In this document: in pieces, positions 17,646-26,711 of the stretch
Position numbering within the stretch: position 1 is the stretch's first letter
Layout: each line of letters starts with the position of its first letter
From: JBOFFC01 sp051648405
Lineage (GTDB): Bacteria > Planctomycetota > Planctomycetia > Pirellulales > Lacipirellulaceae
Direction of reading: 5' to 3'
Assembly (NCBI GenBank): GCA_051648405.1
Contig: JBOFFC010000139.1
Coordinates: forward strand, 1-50,480
Length of the DNA stretch: 50,480 nt
The notes under the pieces: model-generated
The model's database searches: none
Told to the model about the DNA's origin: nothing
The model's input: the letters and a program-made list of their open reading frames with translations, nothing else
Made by a program: the position numbers and the translations under genes

Positions 17646-17843
17646 CTAGGGGGTCGCCTTCTCTTTTGCGGCGCCGAAGGGGCTGGCGACGACGGGCTCA
17701 GAGCGATCGAGGCGGGACTCGATGTCCGCCACGCGGTCGTCCTGCAACCGCGAAAGGTTGTACCGTGCCGCTTCCCACTGCGCACACCCGGGGAGCATCG
17801 CGGCGGCGAGCAGTGAGAGCGTCGTTAGCGGGCGGAGTGTCAT
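17646..17843 (-). CDS. Small lipoprotein (65 aa)
   Basis: This 65-residue protein begins MTLRPLTTLSLLAAAMLPGC, a signal peptide with lipobox LPGC and the lipidated Cys at residue 20. The mature part (AQWEAARYNLSRLQDDRVAD, then IESRLDRSEPVVAS) is short and helical. It lies 55 bp upstream of the carboxypeptidase on the same strand, so the two are probably cotranscribed. It is divergent from the PIG-L deacetylase. Function unknown. Confidence 0.7.
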   Translation of the reverse strand: MTLRPLTTLSLLAAAMLPGCAQWEAARYNLSRLQDDRVADIESRLDRSEPVVASPFGAAKEKATP

Positions 17844-17963
17844 CCCGGTCGATCCCCAACGGGAGGTTTGGTCGGTTCTGAGGGGGCGAACCGTCCCAGA
17901 TGGGCCGCCGTGCGTCGAGGGCGTCGAGGGCGGCCGATGTTGCCCGCGGTCCCGCGACGAACG

Positions 17964-18704
17964 ATGATGCTGGCGCCCACCGCCGTCCCACGCTCCCCTC
18001 CGAAGGCCCCCGCCGTGCTCGATGTCCTGGTCGTCGCCCCCCATCCCGACGACGCCGAGCTCGGCGCCGGGGGGTTGATCCTCAAGCTGCTGGCCGAGGG
18101 GCGGCGCGTGGGGGTGCTCGACCTGACCTCCGGGGAGCCGACGCCGTACGGCGCGCTCGAGCTGCGCCAGCAGGAGACCGCCGCCGCGACGAAGGCCCTT
18201 GGCATCCCGTGGCGAGAGAACCTGGGGCTCCCCAATCGGTCGCTCGAGCCGTCGCTCGAGAACCGCGCGAGGCTCGCCGAGGTGATCCGCCGCGAGAAGC
18301 CGCGTTGGCTGCTGGCGCCCTACTGGGAAGACGCCCACCCCGACCACACGGCCGCCACGAAGCTGGTCGAAGACGCCCGCTTCTGGGCGAAGCTCACCAA
18401 GTCCGACCTGGCGGGCGAACCGCACCACCCCGAGCGCATTTTCTACTACTACTGCGTCCACCTAAAGCTCGCGCCGCAGCCGGCGTTCGTGCTCGACATC
18501 TCGGCCGAGTGGGAGCGCAAAGCGGCCTCGATCGCCGCCTACCAAAGCCAGTTCGTCAGCGGTCGGCTTCAAACGCCGCCGACGTTCCTCGACCGCGTGC
18601 GCGACGAGGCGGCCTACTGGGGAAAGTCGATCGGCACGGCCTACGGCGAGCCGTTCGCCTCGCGCGAGCCGCTGTGCTTGAAATCGCTCGGTGGTTTGGG
18701 CTGA
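17964..18704 (+). CDS. PIG-L (LmbE) family deacetylase, BshB1-like
   Basis: The protein has about 246 residues from the ATG at 17964. Starts at 17937 or 17868 are possible but add Arg-rich sequence. The zinc motif APHPDDAELGAGG and the second site HPDHTAA are typical of PIG-L deacetylases, which remove acetyl groups from GlcNAc-containing substrates. LTSGEPTPYGALELRQQE followed by ALGIPWRENLGLPN resembles the bacillithiol-type BshB1 branch more than MshB, but no bshA or bshC gene is nearby, so the substrate stays open. The promoter region is shared with the divergent lipoprotein gene. Confidence 0.88.
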   Translation: MMLAPTAVPRSPPKAPAVLDVLVVAPHPDDAELGAGGLILKLLAEGRRVGVLDLTSGEPTPYGALELRQQETAAATKALGIPWRENLGLPNRSLEPSLENRARLAEVIRREKPRWLLAPYWEDAHPDHTAATKLVEDARFWAKLTKSDLAGEPHHPERIFYYYCVHLKLAPQPAFVLDISAEWERKAASIAAYQSQFVSGRLQTPPTFLDRVRDEAAYWGKSIGTAYGEPFASREPLCLKSLGGLG

Positions 18705-19026
18705 GGTCGCTGAGCGCTTCGCCGTTACAACTTCACAACAAGTTCACGCAGAGGCGCAAAGACGCAGAGGACGCGCGAAGCGACTTATCTGTGTCCATCC
18801 GTGTTCATCTGTGGTTCCTTCTCGTCGGCGCCGGTGATCGCGGGGCAACTCCGCTCCCTCCGGGCGCGGCTCGAAGCGGCACGGATCGGGGTCGGCGCCG
18901 GCGCACGGCCTCTTCTTCTGATTCCGATTGAAGCGCAGGGGCCGGTTGTGCCGATCCCTTCTCGATAGCAGCGCGTCCGCGCCGCTTGTGCTAGCAGGGG
19001 GGTCTGCTGGCAACCAGTGCTTGTCG
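18705..19026. other. Gene-free stretch with dispersed repeats
   Basis: No gene is recognised. At about 18740-18770 there is the gttcacgcagaggcgcaaag-type repeat and at about 18787-18823 the tgtgtccatccgtgttcatc-type repeat. Both are short repeats that I know to be scattered through many planctomycete and other environmental genomes. The rest is the leader of the following lipoprotein gene. Confidence 0.6.
18740..18823 (+). repeat. Dispersed cgcagaggcgcaaag / gtccatccgtgttcatc repeat pair
   Basis: Two AT-richer repeat units sit side by side in otherwise GC-rich DNA. The first is repetitive (cgcagag, then gcaaagacgcagaggacgcg). A relative of the first may be present at the right end of the window (50405-50445, ccacagaggaccca units). 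Confidence 0.5.
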
Positions 19027-20085
19027 ATGCCGCTTGGCGTCCGAATCGCCGTTCTTTCGTTGGGCGCGCTCCTCGTGGGGGGCGTCGCGGGGTGCAACCT
19101 CGTGCTCCCCGAGACCACGCACCAGCCGCTGGTGCACAACCCCTTCCCGCAGCTCAGCCGCGTCGCGGTCCTCCCGTTCTTCAACCAGAGCGAAGAGCCG
19201 ACCGTCGATGGCCGGGAGTTCGCGCTCGCCTATTACGCCGAGGTCCAAGGGACCCCCGGGTACGAAGTCGTCCCCGTCGGCGTCGCCGAGAAGATGGCCG
19301 TCGATCTGAAGATCGACCTCTCGCGCCCCGAGGAGCGCCGGCGCCTCGGGCAGGCGCTGGGGGTCGATGCGATCGTCTTGGGGACCGTGACCGACTACTC
19401 TCCCTACTACCCGCCGCGCTGCGGGCTGCGGGTCGATTGGTACGCGGCCAATGCCGGGTTCCACGAGATCCCCGCCGGGTACGGCCTCCCCTGGGGAACG
19501 CCCCAAGAGGAGTACATCCCCAGCACGCTGGTGTTCGAGGCGGAGCACGCGCTAGCGCGTGCGCAGCTCGCGACTCAGTCGCCCGTGACCCCCGACGGGA
19601 TGCCGGCGGAACCGGCGCCGCTGCCAGAGGGATTGCAGCCCAACGGCGGCAAGAGTGCGACCCGCGCGACGCTCGACGCGCCGATCGCCGAAGGGGATTC
19701 GATCTCCCCCGACGCCGTCACAACCGCCCCCGACGGCGCTCACGGCGCGGCGAGCGCAATCGGACCTTTGCCCGCTGGCTGGCCCGACGCGCGCGGTTTC
19801 ACTCCCCCGGGGCCGGTCGCGCAGCGTCCGCAAGCGGAGTCCTTCGACGGTGCGGTCATGACGCACACGCGGGTTTTCCGATCGACGGACACCGATTTCA
19901 CATCGGCGCTTGCCGGTTATGTCGGATTCCGGGACGACGCGCGGTTTGGTGGATGGGAGTCGTACCTCGACCGGAGCGAGGACTTCATCCGCTTCTGCTG
20001 CCACCTGCACCTGGTCGAGATGCTCTCGGCGCGCGGTGGGGCGGACGAATCGCGCGTCGTGAATCGCTGGTCGTCGAACCGATAA
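19027..20085 (+). CDS. CsgG/LpoB-like outer-envelope lipoprotein
   Basis: The protein has about 352 residues from the ATG at 19027. The signal peptide MPLGVRIAVLSLGALLVGG ends in the lipobox VAGC. The mature N-terminal part has the alpha/beta domain seen in CsgG, LpoB and GNA1162-like lipoproteins: SRVAVLPFFNQSEEPTVDGR, then FALAYYAEVQGTPGYEVVPV and LGQALGVDAIVLGTVTDYSPYYPPR. Residues around 200-290 are Ala/Pro-rich linker. The end (SYLDRSEDFIRFCCHLHLVE) is unassigned. It is likely anchored in the outer membrane and assembly-related, but the partner is unknown. There is no operon partner upstream. Confidence 0.8.
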   Translation: MPLGVRIAVLSLGALLVGGVAGCNLVLPETTHQPLVHNPFPQLSRVAVLPFFNQSEEPTVDGREFALAYYAEVQGTPGYEVVPVGVAEKMAVDLKIDLSRPEERRRLGQALGVDAIVLGTVTDYSPYYPPRCGLRVDWYAANAGFHEIPAGYGLPWGTPQEEYIPSTLVFEAEHALARAQLATQSPVTPDGMPAEPAPLPEGLQPNGGKSATRATLDAPIAEGDSISPDAVTTAPDGAHGAASAIGPLPAGWPDARGFTPPGPVAQRPQAESFDGAVMTHTRVFRSTDTDFTSALAGYVGFRDDARFGGWESYLDRSEDFIRFCCHLHLVEMLSARGGADESRVVNRWSSNR

Positions 20086-20278
20086 ACGGCTCTGAGCGCG
20101 GCCCCCCGCGCGCCGTTATCTGTTCGTTCGCGGGCTCGTCGAGACGACGCCCGCCGGCAGCCAGCGTCGCGCGCCCCACGGCGTCCCCACGCCGAGGCGG
20201 AAGGGCCGGGCTCTCGGTTCCCCGACCGATCCCCCGCCCCTCGCCGACCCCCAGCTGCCGCACGGAGGCGCCACAGCC

Positions 20279-20584
20279 GTGAACGACGACATCAACGTCC
20301 TTGCCCTTGTTAAGGGCAGGGAGCGCTACCTCTTCCTCTACGACGACTCGCAGCAAGCCGAGGTCCTCCGGGCCCTAGGGCGCCACGCGTCGAACCCCGA
20401 GCTGAGCTTCACCTGGTACGACGCGGCGATCCTCAGCAAGCGCGTCCGCAGCGAAGCGCGTCGCAGCGAGGTGGGTCGGTCGCGGATTACGAGCATCGCG
20501 CCCCTCCCCGAGAGCCCGTTCCCCGGCGCACCCTCGCCCGGATTCGCCGCACCCGGGAGCGCTTCGCCCGAACTCGACGCCTGA
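20279..20584 (+). CDS. Small conserved planctomycete-type protein
   Basis: The protein has 101 residues from a GTG at 20279, preceded by GGAGG at 20265-20269. It starts VNDDINVLALVKGRERYLFL, then YDDSQQAEVLRALGRHASNP, followed by a Pro/Ser-rich tail. I recall similar short proteins upstream of xerC in related planctomycetes, but no function is known. xerC starts 15 bp downstream, so the two are probably cotranscribed. Confidence 0.75.
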   Translation: MNDDINVLALVKGRERYLFLYDDSQQAEVLRALGRHASNPELSFTWYDAAILSKRVRSEARRSEVGRSRITSIAPLPESPFPGAPSPGFAAPGSASPELDA

Positions 20585-20599
20585 CCCCGGGGGTCCGTG

Positions 20600-21499
20600 A
20601 TGCTGCGTGAAGTCGCCCAGTACCTACGCCGACTCGAGCGCGAGCGGGGGGCGTCGGAGCACACCGTCAAGGCGTACCGCGAGGACCTGACGGCGCTGGC
20701 CGACTACCTGGCGAACGACGACGGGCGGACCCCCGACCCGCGGGCGATCACGACATCGGACCTCCGCGGCTACGCCGCGGCGCTCGGCGAGGCGGGCTAC
20801 GCGAAGACGACCGTCTCGCGCCGCTTGGCCTCGACGCGCAGCTTCTTCCGTTTCGCGATGCGCGAGGGGTGGGTCGCGGCGAACCCGGCGGCGGCGCTCA
20901 CCAACCCGCGCAAGGCGCAGAAGCTGCCACACTTCCTGGCCGACGACGAGGTTGCGCGGCTGCTGGCGACGCCCCCCTCCGACACGGCGGCGGGGCGTCG
21001 CGACAGGGCGATGCTCGAGACGCTCTACTCGGCGGGGCTGCGCGTCAGCGAGCTGGTGGGCGCGAACGACGGCGACCTCGACCTCGAGCAGGGACTGCTG
21101 CGCGTCCGCGGCAAGGGGCGCAAGGAACGGCTCGCGCACCTCGGTTCTTACGCGACGAGCGCGCTCCGGGCGTGGCTCGCCGATCGGACCCTGGCGCCGA
21201 GCGAGGCCCACGGCGAAGGGGCCCCGCTGTTCACGAGTCGCTTCGGCAAGCGACTCACGACACGCAGCGTCGCGCGGGCGCTCGAGAAGCACTTGAAGGT
21301 CGCCGGGCTCGACCTGCGGACGTCGCCCCACACGCTGCGTCACAGCTTCGCGACGCACCTGCTGGACCGGGGCGCCGACATCCGCAGCGTGCAGGAGCTG
21401 CTCGGCCACGCGAGCCTCACCACGACCCAGGTCTACACGCACGTCAGCCAGCAGAACCTGCGCGCGGCGTACGAGAAGGCCCACCCGCGCGCGGGGTGA
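20600..21499 (+). CDS. xerC: Tyrosine recombinase XerC/XerD
   Basis: The protein has 299 residues from the ATG at 20600 (a GTG sits directly in front). The N-terminal SAM-like domain includes LERERGASEHTVKAYREDL. In the catalytic domain Arg is in YSAGLRVSELVG, HTLRHSFATHLLDRGAD carries the His and Arg, LGHAS the second His, and TQVYTHVS the nucleophilic Tyr. The full RKHRHY set is present. It resolves chromosome dimers at dif. XerC and XerD cannot be told apart here with certainty. The 3' end overlaps the convergent PEP-CTERM gene by 56 bp. Confidence 0.95.
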   Translation: MLREVAQYLRRLERERGASEHTVKAYREDLTALADYLANDDGRTPDPRAITTSDLRGYAAALGEAGYAKTTVSRRLASTRSFFRFAMREGWVAANPAAALTNPRKAQKLPHFLADDEVARLLATPPSDTAAGRRDRAMLETLYSAGLRVSELVGANDGDLDLEQGLLRVRGKGRKERLAHLGSYATSALRAWLADRTLAPSEAHGEGAPLFTSRFGKRLTTRSVARALEKHLKVAGLDLRTSPHTLRHSFATHLLDRGADIRSVQELLGHASLTTTQVYTHVSQQNLRAAYEKAHPRAG

Positions 21500-24464
21500 G
21501 GGCCGCAAGCAACGCGGCGAGCATCGCGGCGGTCGGCTCGGGGACTGCTTCGGCAGCCGAGCGCGACGCAGACGCCCCGTAGTTGTTGAACCAGCGGACG
21601 TAGTCGTCGGCAGCTACACCGGGCGTGTCATCGTTCGCTAGCGCCGTCGTACTCCCCAGGTTGTCACGCCACGTCGTGTAGTCCGCCGCGTTGACGACGC
21701 CGTCGGTGTTGTAGTCCCCCGGCAGGCCCGCGGCCGCGACGCTCAGCACGCCGGTCGTGTAGAGCTGCGACGTGTCCCAGTTGAGGCCGCCGCCGAGCGA
21801 CGGCAGCGACAGCGAGTCGAACGTCCCGCTCAGCGTGCCCCAGTCGAACAGGTTGAACGACTGACCGATGCTCGGCACGAAGCCGCCGAGGAGCGACACC
21901 GCCATCGTGCCGTCGAGCGTCAACGCTCCGGAAGCGAGCACCTGGTCGTAACCGCTCCCGGGCGACGTGCCGCCAATCTCCATCAGCAGCGTGCTGCTGT
22001 TCGACAGGCCGACGCTCCCCACGACGAGGCTCGTCGGCGACAAGCCGGGGGCGAACGTGCCGGTGAAGGTCACGTTGTCGAACGTGCCGACTCCCTTCAC
22101 GTACCCCGGGAGCGTGATCCGCTGGGAGGGACTGGCGCCGGTGATGTGTCCGTTGTTGATCAGCGGAGTGAAGATCGCGTTGGAGGTGAAGACCTCGCCG
22201 AAGCCCGTGATGTTGCCGCCGAAGTTGAGGGTCAGGCCGTTGAGCGCGTCGAGCTGGCCGGGGCCGCTCCCTCCCAGCGTCACCAGGGCGGCCGAGTCGA
22301 ACACGGCGTCGTTGGCGTCCGTAATCGCCAAGGTGTTGGCGCCGACGTTCACCGTCCCGTTGGTGTAGAACCCGTTCACCGCGTTGAAGTCCCCGATCAC
22401 CAGCAGCCCCGTCGGCGTGATCGTGGAGCCGACCGCTGCCGCGACCCGAACCGTGTGGCTTCCCACGGCTCGGAACTCGCCGTTGGTGGGGACGTTGAGT
22501 TGCGCGAGTCCGGTGATCGTCCCGCCGCTGATCTCGATGCCGCCGCTCTGGAAGAGGAGGCTTCCCCCGGCGCCGACTGTGAGCCCGTTCGCCTTGAAGG
22601 TTCCGCCGTCGATCTTGAGTGGCTTGGTGAGCGTCGCGTCGCCTTCCACGGTGAGCCCTTTGCCGAGCGGGACCGTCGGAATCGCGCCGTAGTACGCCTG
22701 GATGACCGGGTCGCCGCCGAGGTTTCGCCCGCCAGCGAGTTGGATCGTCCCGGAGTTGAAAGCCAACACGCCGACGTTCGCAGGATTGCCATCGTGGTAA
22801 ACCCCGAGAGTCTGAAGACGCACCGTACCACCTTCCAAGACGACCCGAGAGTTGGCGCCGATCGACAACTCACCTTGGACGTGGACAACGGCTCGATCAG
22901 CTACCGTCAGCAAGGCTCTGGACGCACTGCCGACACTCATGTTTCCGGTCGAGTTCCAGGTCGACCCCACACCCGTCACGTTGGCGACACTGGGTATCTC
23001 CGGGGCGCCGCTGGTGTAGGCCGAGTACCCCATCGAGACCCCCGTACTGTTGACCCCTCCCCCGGCGGAAATCGTCATCATTCCTTGTCCAGAGGAACCC
23101 GACGACTCGAAATCGCCCATGATCAGGAAACCCGTGTTCCAGACCGCGTTCGCACCGACTGTCACCGTTCCTCTCCCGTACGAATACGCCCCGGGACCAC
23201 CCGATCGATCGACGCCGATGGATGCGCCATTGGTCGTCACCACGCCATTCGAAATGTTGAGCGTTCCCACGTTACCACCCCCCTTCCCCACGACCAGAGG
23301 TCCTTGGGACACCAAGCTTCCGCCGTTGACGGTCACGAGCTTGTTAGCGGTTGCAACGCCCTCCACGTGCAACCCCTTGTTGGGGCCTATCACGGGGAAG
23401 CTCCCGAAGAAGTCGCTCGTTGCTGCGTCGATACCAATATTTGCATTCCCGCCAAGTCGAATCGTACCTGCCGAGTAGTTGACGGTTCCCTCTTCATGGC
23501 TGCTGTAGGTGTTGAATCGCAGCGTTCCACCGCTCACGTTCACCGCGCCGAACTCGCCAATCGACAAGAGATCGGTCACGTAAACGGCGCCGCTTCCTTG
23601 CACATTCAGAGCGCCCGTCCCTCCTGGACCAACACGCAGGTCGTCTCCCACGGTTAGTGTTCCACCGCTAATCGTGTAAGTTCCGTTCCCGGAAGCCGCG
23701 TTGCCAAGAACAAGGTCGTTGGCCAAGCCTTGAATGGCATTCGAACCACCGGTCTGGTTGAAAGAGCCGGTCCCCTCGAGACCGATGTACTCAGTCTTGT
23801 TGGAAATCAGTTGGCCCGTGCCGCTGAGGTTGTAGGTCCCGTTCGAGCCGCCTAGGTAGCCAACGAAAAACGCCCCGCCAATCGCTTCGGGAAGAAGCGT
23901 GTGGGTCCCGCCGGAGTGATTGAACGTTCCGGCGCCCTGGCTGCCTACGACCGTGGAGAGGCTCGCGTTCAGCGCGCCGCCGCTAAGGTCGTAGATCCCC
24001 GTCGAACCGGCCCCGAGGCCGATGTATAAATCGTTGCCCGGGATCGCTGTGACTGTCCCCGCCGACTGCGTGAGGGTCCCGCGGCCGGTAGTGAGGCCCA
24101 GTCCGTTGTGGCCACCGACGAAGATACCCGCTGCGTTCAGTGAGTTGTTCGTGGTGAGCGAGAGCGTGTTCGCCGCCGTCCCGCCGCCCGTCAGGTCAAT
24201 CGCCAGAAGGCCGATTGTCGGTGTGTTCACGTCCAGCGTCGCCGTGCGGGGGACGCCGTCGGTGTGGACGATCCGGGCCGCTTCGCCCACGAACGGCTGC
24301 CCGGCGTTGTCCGCGCCAGCGGCGCTGACCGAGCTCCAACTCGGGTTGGCGCCCCACGTGCCGTTGGTGACGCCGTTCTTCCAGAACCTCGTCGCGAGCG
24401 CCTCGGACGCGAGGCTGGAAGCGAGAACCACCGCACACGCGGCTACCGTTCGAAGGGAAGACAT
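21444..24464 (-). CDS. Secreted beta-repeat protein with dockerin-like and PEP-CTERM C-terminus
   Basis: The protein has 1006 residues. The signal peptide MSSLRTVAACAVVLASSLAS is preceded by AAGGAG nine bases upstream of the ATG. Residues 110-870 are Gly/Thr/Ser-rich short beta repeats of the autotransporter-associated kind (GTYNLSGG, then GTGSFNQTGG and GNGTYTISGG). Near 916 an EF-hand-like dockerin motif (GDYNTDGVVNAADYTTWRD) is followed by DTPGVAADDYVRWFNNYG. The VPEP sorting signal is at about 974-977 with a hydrophobic helix. The chain then runs on to TPRAGGPSRTPRAGSAG instead of ending in the usual arginines, reading into the xerC 3' end. It is likely a cell-surface or biofilm protein. 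Confidence 0.88.
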   Translation of the reverse strand: MSSLRTVAACAVVLASSLASEALATRFWKNGVTNGTWGANPSWSSVSAAGADNAGQPFVGEAARIVHTDGVPRTATLDVNTPTIGLLAIDLTGGGTAANTLSLTTNNSLNAAGIFVGGHNGLGLTTGRGTLTQSAGTVTAIPGNDLYIGLGAGSTGIYDLSGGALNASLSTVVGSQGAGTFNHSGGTHTLLPEAIGGAFFVGYLGGSNGTYNLSGTGQLISNKTEYIGLEGTGSFNQTGGSNAIQGLANDLVLGNAASGNGTYTISGGTLTVGDDLRVGPGGTGALNVQGSGAVYVTDLLSIGEFGAVNVSGGTLRFNTYSSHEEGTVNYSAGTIRLGGNANIGIDAATSDFFGSFPVIGPNKGLHVEGVATANKLVTVNGGSLVSQGPLVVGKGGGNVGTLNISNGVVTTNGASIGVDRSGGPGAYSYGRGTVTVGANAVWNTGFLIMGDFESSGSSGQGMMTISAGGGVNSTGVSMGYSAYTSGAPEIPSVANVTGVGSTWNSTGNMSVGSASRALLTVADRAVVHVQGELSIGANSRVVLEGGTVRLQTLGVYHDGNPANVGVLAFNSGTIQLAGGRNLGGDPVIQAYYGAIPTVPLGKGLTVEGDATLTKPLKIDGGTFKANGLTVGAGGSLLFQSGGIEISGGTITGLAQLNVPTNGEFRAVGSHTVRVAAAVGSTITPTGLLVIGDFNAVNGFYTNGTVNVGANTLAITDANDAVFDSAALVTLGGSGPGQLDALNGLTLNFGGNITGFGEVFTSNAIFTPLINNGHITGASPSQRITLPGYVKGVGTFDNVTFTGTFAPGLSPTSLVVGSVGLSNSSTLLMEIGGTSPGSGYDQVLASGALTLDGTMAVSLLGGFVPSIGQSFNLFDWGTLSGTFDSLSLPSLGGGLNWDTSQLYTTGVLSVAAAGLPGDYNTDGVVNAADYTTWRDNLGSTTALANDDTPGVAADDYVRWFNNYGASASRSAAEAVPEPTAAMLAALLAALTPRAGGPSRTPRAGSAG

Positions 24465-24641
24465 CGCCGTCGAGCTCCTTGGCGGGATCGCACAACGACA
24501 CCGAACCCCGCCGCGGCGGGACCCACCGCCGGACGTGCGGAAATACGCAGGTAGGATTCTGCACCCTAGCGCCGCGGCTCCGCAACGTGATTCCCAGAAT
24601 TCTCCGGGGGTTTCGTGCGTCTGAACCCAGTCGGAACCCGG

Positions 24642-26711
24642 CTAGCGGCGGCGTCGCAGCTGCGTGCCGCCGACCAACAGAACGGCCAACACCCCCGCCG
24701 AGGGTTCGGGGATCGCCGAGCTCGGCAGGACGCGATCGCCGTAGTTGGCGACCCACGCGGCGACGTCCCCGGGGCCGATTACGCCGTCGCCGTCGCCGTC
24801 GGCCGCCAGACCCGGCGCCGCCACGGTCTGGCCGAGCGTGTCACGCCAGACGGTGTAGTCCGCCGCATCGACCGCTCCGTCGCGGTTGAAGTCTCCGACG
24901 ACGTACGACAGTTGGAGGACGATCGATTCGCCGCCTCCATCGACGGTCGTTGCGACGAGCGGGTTCGATCCGCCGAGGCTGGTCGATACCAGGTGGCGTC
25001 CCTTGAAGGCGCGGAGCGCCGCGTCGCCGGTTGCACCGGTAGCGAGCGTCTCGTCGGTCCACCACTGGTCGTGGACCAGGTCGAGGAACGCCTGGCCGTT
25101 GGGCTTGATCGACCAATCGTTGCGGAACATGGCCGCGTTGGGGCGCCAGTGGGCGCCCTCCCAGAAACCCCAAGTCAGTACGTCGGTGACCGACTCGTGG
25201 GCGAACATCGCCGTGTAGAAGTCGCGGGTGTACTCGGCCTGCAGCGCTTCGTTGGTGGTGTCAATGTCGAGCTCGGTGATCTGCACATCGACCCCGAGTG
25301 CGTCGTAGCGGTCGAGGATTTGCCAAAGCTGCGCCGGGCCCGTCAGGTTCGCCGCGTTGAAGTGGCTCTGCAGGCCCACTCCCCCGATCGGCGCTCCAGC
25401 CTGTTGCAGCGCGCGGACCTGGTTCTCGAGCAGCACCTGGTTCGGCGAGTCGGTCCGTCCCCCCGACTCGAGGATGTCGTACTCGTTTAGGTAGAGCACC
25501 GCGCCGGGCGCCGCGGCGCGGGCCGCTTGGTACCACGTCGCCATGACGGCGTCCCCCTCGGGGAGGGCGTCCATCACGTCGTTGTTCGTGCGCGGCTCGT
25601 TGACCACGTCCCAGTGCGTGATCTTGCCATTGGTCGCCCCGGCGACGTCGGCGATGTGGCTCGTGATGCGGTCGCGGAGTTGCTGCTGCTGGGCGGCGCT
25701 GAGCGGGCCCGAAGAGAGGAGCGCCCGCAGGTCTTGGGGAAGGTTGTTGGTCCCCGGCCAGACGAGCACGTGGCCACGGCGCTCGATCCCCTGCGCTGCG
25801 AGCCAGTCGAGCGCCTGCTGCGTGCCGGGCTTGGTGAAGTCGCCTCCCCATTCCCCTTCCCAAGCGGGCCACTTCGTGTCGTTCTCAAGCACGGCGATGT
25901 TGAACAGCTCGGCGATCTTCTGTTTGTAGATTTTGTTCGTCGGCGAGTTGCTCCGGATGCGCACGCCTTGGACCGCGGAGCCGAATCCGAACTCGTGGTC
26001 GGTCTGCTGCACGTGCACCGGAGCGTTCGGAACGGGGTTCCCCACGGCATCGATGACCGACACCGACAAGTTTCCCTTGCGGAGTGCGTCGATCCGGGTA
26101 GCGGCTTCGGCGCGCCACGGGGCGTTCGCCTCGTACCCCGCGTACGGCGGCGGAGCGGGCGCGGTGACCGACAACTTGACCGACGAGACGGTCACGTCGA
26201 TCGGGTCGGGAGACGCCCACTGGCCGAGCACATTGAAAGTCGTGATCCGCGAGAGGTCGAGGTTCGGGAAGTTGTTGACGCCGAACTCGGGGTTGGCCAG
26301 CGTCGGGTTTGTCACGAACGTCTGCCCGACCCCCGCCTCCGCGCCCCACGTGGGGATCGTCCACGTCCCCGAGTTCCCGTCGGCGTCGTAGAGCTCGACG
26401 CCGAAGCGATCGACGCGGTTCGCTGCGTTCTGCTGGAAATCAACGACCCAGCGGCCGTTCACGTACGGCCTGAGGTCCAGCGTGCCGAGCCCGCGGCCGG
26501 CGCCCCCCCAGCCGTCTGCCGGATCGGCGAGTCGCACACCGTTGGCGGTCACCGACTGCGTGATCCCGCTGAACGTGTAGTCGAACCCTCCCGAAAGCGG
26601 CAGCAACTGCAAGTCGGGTTGCGCGAACGCCTCCAGTGCGACTGCGCACGTGGCAAATGCCGCGAACCCGCAGCGCGCGATGCGCGCAGTGCGTGATGTG
26701 CGTGATGTCAT
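24642..26711 (-). CDS. Secreted GH10 endo-1,4-beta-xylanase with dockerin-like and PEP-CTERM tail
   Basis: The protein has 689 residues. A signal peptide covers about 1-30. Residues 31-185 form a beta-rich module resembling carbohydrate-binding domains, followed by a Pro-rich linker. The GH10 barrel spans about 235-560 with the acid/base Glu372 in THWDVVNEP and the nucleophile Glu480 in VQITELDI. A dockerin-like calcium-binding repeat pair lies at 606-660 (GDFNRDGAVDAADYTVWRD and DGDGDGVIGPGDV). IPEP (667-670), a hydrophobic stretch and a terminal RRRR complete a canonical PEP-CTERM signal. It cleaves xylan outside the cell or at the surface. It lies 177 bp upstream of the beta-repeat protein on the same strand. 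Confidence 0.95.
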   Translation of the reverse strand: MTSRTSRTARIARCGFAAFATCAVALEAFAQPDLQLLPLSGGFDYTFSGITQSVTANGVRLADPADGWGGAGRGLGTLDLRPYVNGRWVVDFQQNAANRVDRFGVELYDADGNSGTWTIPTWGAEAGVGQTFVTNPTLANPEFGVNNFPNLDLSRITTFNVLGQWASPDPIDVTVSSVKLSVTAPAPPPYAGYEANAPWRAEAATRIDALRKGNLSVSVIDAVGNPVPNAPVHVQQTDHEFGFGSAVQGVRIRSNSPTNKIYKQKIAELFNIAVLENDTKWPAWEGEWGGDFTKPGTQQALDWLAAQGIERRGHVLVWPGTNNLPQDLRALLSSGPLSAAQQQQLRDRITSHIADVAGATNGKITHWDVVNEPRTNNDVMDALPEGDAVMATWYQAARAAAPGAVLYLNEYDILESGGRTDSPNQVLLENQVRALQQAGAPIGGVGLQSHFNAANLTGPAQLWQILDRYDALGVDVQITELDIDTTNEALQAEYTRDFYTAMFAHESVTDVLTWGFWEGAHWRPNAAMFRNDWSIKPNGQAFLDLVHDQWWTDETLATGATGDAALRAFKGRHLVSTSLGGSNPLVATTVDGGGESIVLQLSYVVGDFNRDGAVDAADYTVWRDTLGQTVAAPGLAADGDGDGVIGPGDVAAWVANYGDRVLPSSAIPEPSAGVLAVLLVGGTQLRRRR

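Noticed and set aside
22146..23657. A 503-codon plus-strand frame opposite the beta-repeat protein
   Set aside because: It is a shadow of the repetitive gene on the other strand. It has no start context and no domain.
21444..24464. Type V autotransporter
   Set aside because: The repeats resemble autotransporter-associated strands, but the C-terminus is dockerin-like plus PEP-CTERM rather than an outer-membrane barrel.
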